From NCBI RefSeq assembly GCF_012489685.1, contig NC_080043.1:41431127-41495126 (forward strand): 64,000 nucleotides of DNA, in the 5' to 3' direction. The stretch is from Lotus japonicus. Its lineage: Eukaryota > Streptophyta > Magnoliopsida > Fabales > Fabaceae. Position 1 is the first letter of the stretch, and the number at the start of each line of letters is the position of its first letter. Below are positions 1 to 12,117 of this stretch, in pieces. Made by a program: the position numbers and the translations under genes. Under the pieces are notes generated by a model. The model was not told the DNA's origin. It searched no databases and was given only the letters and a program-made list of their open reading frames with translations.

Positions 1-1807
<1,807 letters not shown>

Positions 1808-2562
1808 TGCAACACACATTCATTGGTTATAGAATATATATTATGCTTTTCAGCAAGCCTTTGAGTTGAATCCCAACTTACAATCGTGAGATGGAAACCC
1901 TAATTCTCCACTGAACAATCGTTTAGAATATTATTCGTTGAAGTTAAGAAGCTTGACAATCCCCGCTTCAAAGTACAAAAACTATCTATATCCAGGGAAT
2001 CATCAAAGCTAACAACCGATCAACGTTAGAGATGTACGTTCTTAGAGAATGAATTCACGATCGCTTCATCGTCTCGTGTAAAATGCCTTGCGACTTTGAC
2101 CTTCCTCTGTTTGGTTCAAGCTGTCTTGTAGCTTTGTCTTGCATATATCATCAGACAGTAGAAGGATGTGAAGCATAAGTGATATTTACTTAAATATAAT
2201 TCACATGAAATTTTTAACCGTTCTACTTATATCCTTGAAATTGTTATCATTCAAAATTTGATAAACGATATAGATAGCGTTTAAACTTAACATCTTAGAG
2301 TCTCCATCTTGGCATCTTAATTGGATGCTTGGTCGTCAGAGATTTAGGGGAGAAGTGTGGCATCGCCGCTGTTGACGCCGTCAAGAAGGCCAAAGAGATG
2401 GTGGCGGCGCAGCAATGGGAGTGAGGAGGTAGCAGTTAGGGTGAGGAAGAGGAGAGGTCTGCTAGGGTTTTGTCGTAAATGTTTTGATATATAAAAACAT
2501 TAAGATTTGTTTGTTTCAAATTAATATATTTTTTATTATTTAATAGGAACGTAATTAAAAAA
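1808..2562. other. Intergenic, no gene seen
   Basis: AT-rich sequence with no long open frame, no recognised repeat boundary and no RNA gene that I can support. Confidence 0.5.
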
Positions 2563-2667
2563 ATAGCTCAAGTGGTAGGAGATGGGGGACATATGGGTTG
2601 GGTAAGGGAGGTACATGAATCGATTTCTGGCGGGTGCAATTTATCTTTCCGATGTACCAAAAAAAAC
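2563..2667 (+). mobile_element. tRNA-derived SINE, copy 1
   Basis: The sequence starts with a tRNA-like A box (TAGCTCAAGTGGTAGGAG), has a weak B-box-like stretch about 50 bp later, and ends GATGTACC followed by an A run. It aligns along its length with the SINE at 2,833. Target-site duplications are not clear because both flanks are A/T runs. SINEs of this form are transcribed by RNA polymerase III and use LINE proteins to move. Confidence 0.7.
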
Positions 2668-2832
2668 TTTTTTTTAATTTCAAAAAAATTAACAAAAATT
2701 ATTTTTGTTTAAAACAACAATTAAATGTACTTATTATTTTCCACAATATATCGCACATCATCGCAATAAATGTAGGATTTAAGTTTTTTTTAATAGGCAA
2801 ATAAAACTTGTTAGTAATGTTAGTAAATTAGT

Positions 2833-2949
2833 CCCTATCCCCGAATGATAGTTCGAGTGGTAAGAGTTAGGGGACATATAGGTTGGGTGGGAGAGGTCCA
2901 GGGATCAATCCTTAGATGATGCAATTTATCTTTTCGATGTACAAACAAA
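2833..2949 (+). mobile_element. tRNA-derived SINE, copy 2, with 11 bp target-site duplication
   Basis: An A-box-like start (TAGTTCGAGTGGTAAGAG), a B-box-like GGGATCAATCC and the tail GATGTACAAACAAA match copy 1. The body is flanked by a perfect 11 bp direct repeat, AGTAAATTAGT, at 2,822-2,832 and 2,950-2,960. That is the expected product of target-primed reverse transcription and fixes both ends. Confidence 0.82.
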
Positions 2950-3980
2950 AGTAAATTAGTAACTCCTTAGGGCCCGTTTGGTGCACCGTATTAGACCTGA
3001 TTGTATAAGCTTATACAATACATTATTGGCTTCTCAGTTGTTTGGTGCTTACGTCGTATTGGATAACTTTATCCATCAATCCTTTCTAATACATTAAAAT
3101 GATGGATAACTTAATCCATCACTAAAAGGCAGGATAAGACCTGATAAGTTTTAATGTATTAGCTATTTAAAAATCTTCCAACCCTAGCCTCATTCATCTG
3201 TATGCTCATCACACGTCGTTCCTGCTTCCTGTTGTCACGTTCATATTCATCTTTGTGGCCTTCATTCATCTTCTTCCTCCTTTCACCTTCTTCTTTCTCC
3301 ATTCCTCTTCTTCCTCCTCTTTTCTATTTTTCTCCTAGCCCTATTTCATCTTCTTTCTCCTTTCACCTTTCCTCTGTTCTCGCTATTATTTTCCCCCAAA
3401 TTAGAAGCTAGAGTAATTTCTCTTTGTATGGGATTTTGTTCGATACTATTCATATGTTTGATGTGATTATTTGGAAAACTGCACTTGGCTGGATGGTTAT
3501 AGGAACTAAATCAATTGTGGGATTTGTGGCTCTGAAGCATGTAGGGGAAAAAGGATTACCAGTAATCGTGTCTGTTTGGAATTACCATGGCTTAATTAAC
3601 CGTTCTCCTCTTGCATCAATTCACGAAAGATTAGTGAAAAGGACTTGACAAGCTCTGAAATGGAGTTTAGCTATTGATACATGTTGATTGGGGCATTGAC
3701 AATTTTGGCCACTCATATGAACGTTCTGGGGTGTGGTTTTAAATTATTAAAATCCCTTTCTATTGCAAAGTTCTAATTTGGGGGTTTTAAGGGACTTCTC
3801 ACTTGTCCCTTAATCCATTATTTTCTGTTCTGATATTGTATTTTAGTTCTAAAACTGTCTGTGCTAGCTTAGAATACAATTTTGATTTATGAAAAAAACA
3901 ATTGACTGGATGATTTAGAGCGTGACTGAGACTAGAGCTGGCACATATATTTTGCATATCCTCTTGATTTTGATTAGTTG

Positions 3981-4136
3981 TGTAAGATTGGATACTCTCA
4001 CCACAAATTATGTGTGAGGTAGACAATGTTATTTATAATGATAAAAGTACAGAATATGTTAAGGAATATTCTGAGGCATATTACAAAATATATAAAAGAA
4101 TATCCCGTAGGATAGTACACTTATTTATCTCTAACA
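3981..4136 (-). repeat. 3' LTR of copia copy 1
   Basis: 156 bp. It differs from the partner at 8,866-9,021 only at the third base (TGT against TGC). The pol frame runs into it by about 16 bp. Confidence 0.95.
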
Positions 4137-7100
4137 CCCCCCTTCAAGCTTAGCGTTGGATTGAGACCAACTCGAAGCTTGGATCTAAAAAGGTCAAACA
4201 ACGGACGAGACAACGCCTTAGTGAAAATATCAGCAAGCTGGAGAGAAGTAGGCACATGGCGAACAGTTAATCGACCAGAAGCAACCAGCTCACGAACGAA
4301 ATGACAATCCAAGTCAATGTGTTTGGCATGCTTATGAGCAACAGGATTCTGGGCCATAAACAAAGCACTTTGGTTGTCACTAAAAAGAAGAGGGGTCGCC
4401 GATAACCGAACACAAAGCTCATGAAGAAGATTAATCAACCAAACGAGCTCAGAAGCAGTATTGGTCATAGCTCGGTACTCAGATTCACAACTAGAGCGAG
4501 CAACAGTGGGTTGTTTCTTGGCACTCCAAGACAATAGATTATCACCAAGAAAAATAGCGTAGCCATAAGTAGATCGGCGAGTGTTCGTGCAGCGAGCCCA
4601 ATCAGCATCACTAAAACCAAGAATAGCAGGGGAAGAGGTACGACGAAACGTAAGACCAAAGTGTTGTGTGCCACAAACATAACGAAGAATGCGCTTGACA
4701 GCCTGAAAATGATCCACAGTCGGAGCCTGAAGGAACTGACTAACCGTGTTAACAGCATATGACAAGTCAGACGAGTAATGGTCAAGTACTGCGAGGCCCC
4801 AACCAAAGAGCGATAATGTGTAGGATCTGAGTAAGCCGCACCAGAACTGACAAGATGAGAACCAGCAGCCAAGGGTGTCGAAACATGACTGGCCTCAAGC
4901 ATCATAGCACGAGAAAGCAAATCATGTGCATATTTGGCTTGTCCCAAGAATAAACCATCAGCAGTATAAGTGATCTCAAGACCAAGGAAATAGCCAAGCT
5001 TACCCAGATATTTAATGGCGAACTCATCATTAAGACGAGCAATAAACTGAGTCAGAAGAGATGGATCACTACCAGTAAGAATGATGTCATCCACATACAC
5101 AAGTAGATAAAGAGTAATATGTCCTTTGTAGAAAAAGAACAAGGATGGATCAGCTCGACTACAAGAAAAACCATAGCGCAGGAGAAAAGAGCTCAAGCGC
5201 TGAAACCTAGCACGAGGCGCCTGTTTGAGGCCATATAAGGCCTTGTTCAACCGACACACATGACTCGGGAAACGAGGATCAACAAATCCAGGAGGCTGCT
5301 CCATATAAACAGTTTCAGTGAGATGACCATAAAGGAAAGCATTTTTGACATCCAACTGATGAAGCTGCCAATCATTAAGCACGGCAAGAGATAAAATAAG
5401 GCGTACAGTAGTAGCTTTGACAACTGGACTGAAAGTAAGAGAGTAATCAAAGCCTGGAATCTGCGTGAAACCCTGAGGTACCAAACGCGCTTTTAAGCGC
5501 TCAACAGTGCCGTCACTATGAAATTTAGTGCGAAAAACCCATTTACTTCCAACAACATTGGTAGTGGAAGGACGTGGAACCAAAGTCCAAGTGCAATTCT
5601 TATGAAGAGCAGAAAGTTCATCCTCCATGGCTGCCAACCATTGAGGATGCTTCAAAGCAGATTTGAAACCCTTAGGCTCAGTAACAGTATGCAAAGCAGT
5701 GAGAAGACCAGTAGGCTGAGCATGAACCAAGGCATAACGCGGATTCGGCCGAACAATGCCATTCTGAGATCGAGTCCGCGGGCGATTAGCAACAGGAGCA
5801 AGAGGAACCTTAGCCACAACAGGAGGAGTAGCTGGCGGTGAAGCAGGCGGAGCCTGAGCCACAACAGTAGGGGTGGCCGACGGCGTTGGGGAAGTAGGAT
5901 CCGGTGAAGGTGGTGTATCATTGTGAGGAACCAACGAAGGTAATGCATCATTGTGAGGAACCGGCCGCACATCTGGGTCATCACAAGAAGGACATGACAG
6001 AGGACCAGTCGGTGATGAACTCTCTGAAACAACGGGAAGAGCAGGTTGTGAAGATGTAGGGGAGCATGCAGCTGGTTCATAAAACGTAGAGACCTCCAAG
6101 TCATTAGTATAAGAGTTAGAACCTGCAAAAGGGAAGCAAAATTCATCAAATTGGGCATGACGGGACACATAAGTGCGAGAAGTAGCCGGTTCGAAGCATT
6201 TGAATCCCTTGTGGTGACTGCTGTATCCCATAAATATGCAAGGAGTACTCCGAGGACTAAATTTATTTTTCACGTAGGGGCGCAAGCACGGATACACCCG
6301 ACATCCAAAGGGATGAATAATGTATACCGCAGAACTGAAGGCATCAACCCAATAGCTAGTAGGTACATGTGAGTGATACAACTTAGCAAGACCAAGCTCA
6401 AGAACATGTCTGTGTTTCCGTTCAACCCGACCATTCTGTGCTTGAGTATGAGAGCATGAAAATCGATGAAGCACACCAGAGGAAGCAAATAAGGCTTGTA
6501 CTTTGTTATTTGTGAACTCAGTGCCATTGTCACTTTGAAAAACTTTGATCGACCGAGAGAATTGATTTTCCACAAACGCTTTGAATCGAACAAGCACATC
6601 ATAAAAATCAGACTTGCGCTTCAATGGATAAAACCAAGTAAACCGGGAGAAGTCATCCACAAAAATAACAAAGTAAGAGAAACCATCAACAGAATCAACA
6701 TGAGACGGTCCCCACAAATCACAATGTATAAGGTCTAAAACGGCAGAAGCTCGTTGATGATTATCATAGAAGACTAAACGCTTACTCTTAGCCATCTGAC
6801 AAGAAGTGCAGCAGATGGGCTTAGGCAAAATAGAGGAAACATCTAAACAACCATGTTTATGCAATTGTTTAATGATGTCAAAATTAACATGTCCTAACCG
6901 TGAGTGCCATAATTCAAAGGAGGCACGGGGTAATGGAGATATGGTAGTAAGCAACGCTTGCGGTCCTTGGTTTAACACATAAAGTCCTTGTTCACATCGG
7001 CCCCTTCCCAGAACGGCGCCTGTCTTTCGGTTCTGAAGCACAAAAGAATCATCCAGAAAAATAGCTCTAGCATTATGGTCGCGTATCAATTTGCTAACAG

Positions 7101-8262
7101 AGACAAGATTTTTAGTTAACTGAGGCACAACCAAAACATTAGATAAAGGAACAGAATGTGAAACAGAACGAGAACCAATATGGGAAATATGTAAGCCAGC
7201 ACCATTACCCACAAGAACACGATCATTACCGGAGTAGTCATGAGAGTCTGTTAGCTGAGATAAAGAAGGAGTCATATGAGAGGTGGCACCTGTATCCATA
7301 TACCAATCGGAACGAGTTGAGTTGTCCAACGAACAACCCGCAGCAAATGATTGTGCTAAATTTGCAGACTCGGAAGAACGATCCCAGCGAACCGGACACT
7401 TAGCTGCATAGTGACCCTGCTCACGACAAATTTGACAGCGAGGAGGAGAAGAACCACGATGACTAGAGCCACCATTGTTGCGACGCTGACAAGAGCCATC
7501 ATTAGAGTGGCCATGATTTCCACGGTTTCCACTATTGGAAGACTGATTGCTAGAAGAGTGAGTCTGAGTGCTCGCATGGAAGGCAGTAGGCGGAGGGGTC
7601 ACTCAGTCCTCAAGAGAAGCTTGAAAAATAGCATGGCTCTCGACTTTACAAAGAATGTCAGCAAAGAGAGGTAGGGGTACGTGATCAAGTTGACCTGTGG
7701 AAAAATTTGCATATGAGGGGCCAAGACCACGAAGAAACCAGTGAACTTTGTCATCATTAGCCACAGGTGCACCAATAGCAGCTAACTTTTCACAAATAGA
7801 GCGGAAGTTCCGTCCATACTCAGAGACTGAGAGAGAACCACGACGCATAAGTTGAAGTTTATCGCGGAGACACAGTTCACGAGCCTTGCTTTGTGAATCA
7901 TAAGCAGAGTGTAGAGCAGTCCAAACATCCCGAGCAGTGACAGCACTGAGAGTCTCAGATAAGGCCTCCTCAGTCAGAGAGGATAGAAGGAGACTATTGA
8001 CATTGCAATCACGAGCCTGCCACTGAGCAAAAGAAGGATTTGGAACATGAACACCTGTACACAAACCGGAAGAGAGGATTTGTGGCACAAACTCTGGCGG
8101 TGGATCAACCGTAGCATCAACAATATCAAACAAGTTCTGATTCTGAAGAAGAGCAGTAACCTGTTTACGCCAGAGAAGAAAATTATTGGCTTTAAGTTTC
8201 ACTGTAATCATATGCACCAGAGTGGTGAAGGAAAGAGTCCGTGGAGTAGCATGGTCACCCAT
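4121..8262 (-). pseudogene. copia gag-pol polyprotein, disrupted
   Basis: Translation would start at 8,262. Gag runs to about 7,400 with an intact CCHC zinc knuckle (CQICREQGHYAAKC). Protease shows WYMDTGATSHM. Integrase has the HHCC region, the Asp residues of IHCDLWG and FQSDNGTEF, and the Glu of NGRVERK. RT has [10 protein letters not shown] and YVDDI, and RNase H follows to 4,121. Three lesions are visible. A TGA at 7,603-7,605 replaces a Ser codon present in copy 2. About 27 codons are missing in frame near 6,318 in the integrase C-terminal part. One base is lost near 4,770, just before the SYAV block. The polyprotein would normally be about 1,400 residues. It is not functional as it stands. 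Confidence 0.9.
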
Positions 8263-8865
8263 TGCTGGAAAGAACCAAAGTTAAGCCTTTACAACCAAAA
8301 TAATAATCAAATAGCTGAAGAGTATTATCAATTGAAAATTTCAACGTTGATATGCAATTGAACAAGTTCAAGTTGATAAGATGACAAAAAGTAATAATAA
8401 TAAAAAAACAATCGCACAAGACAGAAGGAATTCAACACGTCCAGGATGCTTGTGTCTATATTTCAGCTTTGAATTGAATCCAATTCAACACGTTGGCGGT
8501 GGCTGCAGAAGGACAATAATAGAGGAGCGTAGCGACGCGAGAAGATCAGAACGGATGCGGTGCGAAAGGGGCCCTTTGGACAGATCTGTACTAAAACTGA
8601 AGTAACACCAAATGGAGGTTAACAGATCTGAAACTGTGAAAATAGAAGAGAATATGCGAGTGCGGATGTGCACAGCGGCGCGAAGGCGGCAACGATCAAA
8701 GAAGCAGTTGCACGCGGGAGGAAGGGCGCAAGAAAGCGGCAGACAGTGGCGGTTGGGTCGCAGGCACGTCACGGGCTGGAGAAAAGGAGAGAGATGGGGC
8801 TCACAGTGGGTGGGAGACGGCACAAGGGTTTGGAGGCTAGGGTTTGGAACCTAAACCTGATACCA

Positions 8866-9021
8866 TGCAAGATTGGATACTCTCACCACAAATTATGTGT
8901 GAGGTAGACAATGTTATTTATAATGATAAAAGTACAGAATATGTTAAGGAATATTCTGAGGCATATTACAAAATATATAAAAGAATATCCCGTAGGATAG
9001 TACACTTATTTATCTCTAACA
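8866..9021 (-). repeat. 5' LTR of copia copy 1
   Basis: 156 bp, next to the initiator-Met primer-binding site at 8,857-8,865. This makes it the 5' LTR and fixes the orientation as minus. Confidence 0.95.
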
Positions 9022-9345
9022 AGTTGTGTTTAGGGATTAGGTGTGGTAATGTTCTTTTAATTGATGAAAACTAGTTCAAATCTTGAAACTATTTTGCAAG
9101 TATGATAAAATATGTTTAAAGGGTAATTTTATACAAATATTTAATTTTTATACTATACATCATTATTCATTACTTAACCAATTATAGGATTGTATTAAGT
9201 TAAAGAATACGACAAATTATACAATGTCACACCAAACGTTGTATAGTATTAATTTTTATCAGGTCTTATACTATCAGGTCTTATACAATCAGGTTTTATA
9301 CTATCAGACCTTATACTATACAACATACCAAACGAGCCCTTAGAG

Positions 9346-9420
9346 TTTGACTTTGAATCCTTTACCCTTCATTCAGCAAACCCTTATGTCCACTAACTCT
9401 TACCACTTGAGCTAACACTC
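9346..9420 (-). mobile_element. SINE fragment, reverse orientation
   Basis: Read on the minus strand, it has TTAGCTCAAGTGGTAAGAG followed by GTGGACATA and later GGATTCAAAG, matching the A-box and B-box regions of the two SINEs at 2.6 and 2.8 kb. No tail or target duplication is recognisable, so it is truncated. Confidence 0.5.
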
Positions 9421-9810
9421 AGGAAAAATGTAAGATTAAAATATATTATAAATTTTTAATTGAAGTGCATGTGAATCATATTATTTTCATCTCATGCGTA
9501 AATTTCTCTGTGTTTTACTTTATTAATTAATTTAAAAAAAGTTTTACTTTGTTAATTACATATTTGCATTTTTAGTAGAAACTTACAATCTGATTCTAAT
9601 CTTCAAATCAACGATTTTTTGGCCTCTTCCTGATCAAAAATAGGATCCCGATCTTGATAACCTTCTTCTACGTAATTAGTTCCATTGATTTTACTCTTTT
9701 CTAATTTTCCAGGTGATTTCTATGATACCCTAAATGCATCATACATGACTGACGTGACCAATAAATAATTTACATCTATCTTTTTTTTTACTTTTTTTTT
9801 TTTCGTTTTT
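9421..9810. other. Intergenic AT-rich, no gene seen
   Basis: Low-complexity AT-rich DNA with long T runs at 9,781-9,810. No coding or RNA feature can be supported. Confidence 0.5.
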
Positions 9811-10014
9811 TAAAAGAGAAAATAGGAGATGCACTGACAGTGTAAACTTGTTTTACACATGCACCCAATTGATTTCCGCCACATCAGCAATTTATTAATT
9901 TACTAATTAAAATTAAAAAGATTTGTAACTACTTAGTCTTATGTGGCATAATGTGATTGGACGTCAGTGTAAAACTTCTTTACACTGACAGTGCATATTC
10001 ATTAATCTCTTTTA
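9811..10014. mobile_element. Short inverted-repeat element (MITE), about 0.2 kb
   Basis: The left end reads TAAAAGAGAAAATAGGAGAT then GCACTGACAGTGTAAA. The right end reads TTTACACTGACAGTGCAT then TCATTAATCTCTTTTA. These form an imperfect terminal inverted repeat of about 36 bp around an AT-rich centre with no coding capacity. The target duplication is not obvious, so the superfamily is not assigned. Confidence 0.7.
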
Positions 10015-10575
10015 AATATAGAGGGGATAGATGGTAAATTTAAAGAATTGAGGGAGTCAATAAAATTAAATATTTATTATGTTATAGTCCTAACATTTTT
10101 TCATAATTCACATTCAGGAAAATGGATTAAGCTTCATCTTAACCTAGAAATTTATCCTTCATCTTCATCTTCTTCATAGTCATCTCCCTTAACAAAGTTA
10201 AAATACCACTTCATCTTCCACAATTCAGATTTGGAAAAAAGAAAAATAGAAAATATGAACACCAAACCTAACCACAATACATATCTGAAAATGAGAAAAA
10301 GAGGAATGAATCACCAAATCGAATCCTGAGCTTTCTATGCATACCCAATTCAATTTCTTGAACCTTTCACAAACGCCACTGCTTCTTTCGCATGTCGCTT
10401 CACCTTCTCAATCATCTCGTCATCTTATTGCCCTTCCGGCGACGATATTGCTTTTGTCATAGCCGCAAAAACCGATTTGCCAAGCCTCTCTTGTGGGTAC
10501 ATGGGTCTTCCTGGACCGGTTCTGAACCAGAAAAATTCATACTTTGCAGATTTGGGAAGGACACAACATATATCA
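10015..10575. other. Intergenic, no gene seen
   Basis: TTC-rich and AT-rich stretch. The short open frame near 10,392 has no recognisable motif and runs into the LTR that starts at 10,576, so I do not call it. Confidence 0.5.
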
Positions 10576-11378
10576 TGAAATTCTAGTTCCCATGTGGTAG
10601 ATGTCCTACGCGATGCTTAGGCAATTGCTTTGACAATCGAATAACAGTGAAGAGTAAAACATTAAAATAAACAAAGCACAACAACAAAGTTGTTAACCCA
10701 GTTCGGTGAAACTTCACCTACGTCTGGAGGGTTTGCACCCAATGAAAGGAAATCCACTATCTCAAGATATAGGAACTACAGACACTCATGAACACCACAA
10801 CTCATAGTTCTCTTCCTAATCTACCCAGTGTATTTCTACTTAGTATATCGACCTAAGTATGAGAGCCCCTCTCACTTTCTCTCAGCCACTACCACAGTGA
10901 TTGGTAAGAACAACAATAATTAGAATTTTAACACTCAAAAACACAGAACACAACCTTGCCTTATAGAATCAATGAGCAAGGTTTGTTCACAACGAACACA
11001 AGGACTAACACAATTAACAATCCTAAAACACTTGATCTGTTTCTCTCAAAAGCTCTGGTAGTCTTCACGTTTGAGCTTCAGCAGCCACACTAGGGTTGCA
11101 GAGGCCGAAGCCAGTAGTCCAACATCAACAAATCAAAACGCAATCTTCCATTATGATGATTGTGTTTACAGATCAATCAACCATTAACACAATAGAGACA
11201 TATCCTCAATCAGAGATTGCCTCATCAAATAAACCAGCCCACAATAAATAACCAGAATACAACTACTTAAACCATAAGTAACCACAATAAAATCTTCACC
11301 AGATTTTCAGGGCACTTCTGACACTTTTGTACTGAGAAGTCACATGTCGAGGCACTTGCTGAGACATCTGTCCAGACA
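10576..11378 (-). repeat. Left LTR of the gag-only copia element
   Basis: About 0.8 kb. It aligns with 17,172-17,920 over roughly 740 bp with scattered differences and a few small indels. It then ends in an unrelated-looking tail that closes in CCAGACA. Confidence 0.75.
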
Positions 11379-11445
11379 ACGTGCTGTTGATTGGTTTCTT
11401 GAATTCAGATTGCTTTCCAGCAGCCACAAATTCCTTTGGAACCTT

Positions 11446-12117
11446 CTAGCCTTCCCTGTTTGTAGTCCTGTAGTCAAAGCCAATACCCTTCAAGCTTCTC
11501 CCTTGTTTGCTTCTTTTCTTGAGAATCTCATCAAGCATATCTGAGCCATTGTTCAGCATCCTAAGGGATTTGTTTGTGGTTTCAAGCTTGTTTTTCAAAG
11601 AAGCAACTTCCTCCTGCAATTCTGCATTAACACCCATTAATTTTACCTTTTCTAGAGTATCAATGTATTCAAGCTTTGATTTCCAGTCATCAAGTTCTTC
11701 TTTTAGTTTGCTGCTGATCTCATATAGCTTCTCTTTTTTAGTAGTCAGCTGCTCTATTTCACTTTCTTTCTCTCTCACACGCTTACATGCTTCCTTCCAC
11801 TTTCTATGCAATAATCTGTAAGTTTCAGCCAGCTCTTCATCAGTTACGCCCTCATCACTGGAGTCAGGTTCATCTATTATTCCAGAGAAAGCAGTAACTT
11901 TGTTTGCAGAGACCCCATCTTCCTCATTTGTGTCTTCATCTGACCAGGTTACCATTATGCCTTTCTTCTGCTTTTTAAGATAGGTAGCACATTCAGTTCT
12001 GATGTGACCATATCCTTCACATTCATGACATTGCACTCCTTTATTCTGACCAGATTTATCATCCTCTTTGGCCTTCCTCTGAAAGTTAGAAGATCTAATG
12101 TTGTCGAACTTCATGTC
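11446..12117 (-). pseudogene. Gag, C-terminal half (zinc knuckle and coiled coil)
   Basis: It continues the gag interrupted at 16,290; the split point is marked by the 5 bp duplication ATGTC. The frame encodes KFDNIRSSNFQRKA, then a CCHC knuckle (CHECEGYGHIRTEC). An acidic stretch (WSDEDTNEED) and a long Glu/Lys-rich segment that looks like a coiled coil follow. It ends after GIGFDY at 11,446. Nothing resembling protease or pol follows before the LTR. The Cys and His residues of the knuckle are intact. Confidence 0.8.

Larger units (their letters stand above)
3981..9021 (-). mobile_element. Ale-like copia LTR retrotransposon (copy 1), near-complete
   Basis: Two 156 bp LTRs (TG...CA) bound a minus-strand gag-pol, with a perfect 5 bp target duplication AGTTG at 3,976-3,980 and 9,022-9,026. 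The primer-binding site is CTGATACCA on the plus strand (8,857-8,865), complementary to initiator-Met tRNA. The polypurine tract is a G run at 4,137-4,145 (read on minus). The order gag, protease, integrase, RT, RNase H is that of copia elements. The very short LTRs and 5.0 kb length suit the Ale/Retrofit lineage. The LTRs differ at one base, so the insertion is recent. It interrupts the Harbinger-type element. Confidence 0.93.
2970..9339. mobile_element. PIF/Harbinger-type DNA transposon, split by a copia element
   Basis: The outer ends are GGGCCCGTTTGGT and ACCAAACGAGCCC, a 13 bp terminal inverted repeat with one mismatch. They are flanked by TTA on both sides (2,967-2,969 and 9,340-9,342), the target duplication typical of PIF/Harbinger and Tourist elements. 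Repeated CAGGTCTTATAC-like words lie inside the right end and a related one inside the left. Removing the nested copia leaves about 1.3 kb, too small for an intact transposase. The open frame at 3,424-3,648 has no motif I recognise. It is probably non-autonomous. Confidence 0.8.

Noticed and set aside
7603..7605. TGA between gag and pol of copia copy 1 as a programmed readthrough stop
   Set aside because: Copy 2 has a Ser codon (TCA) here and reads straight through, so the stop is a lesion of copy 1.
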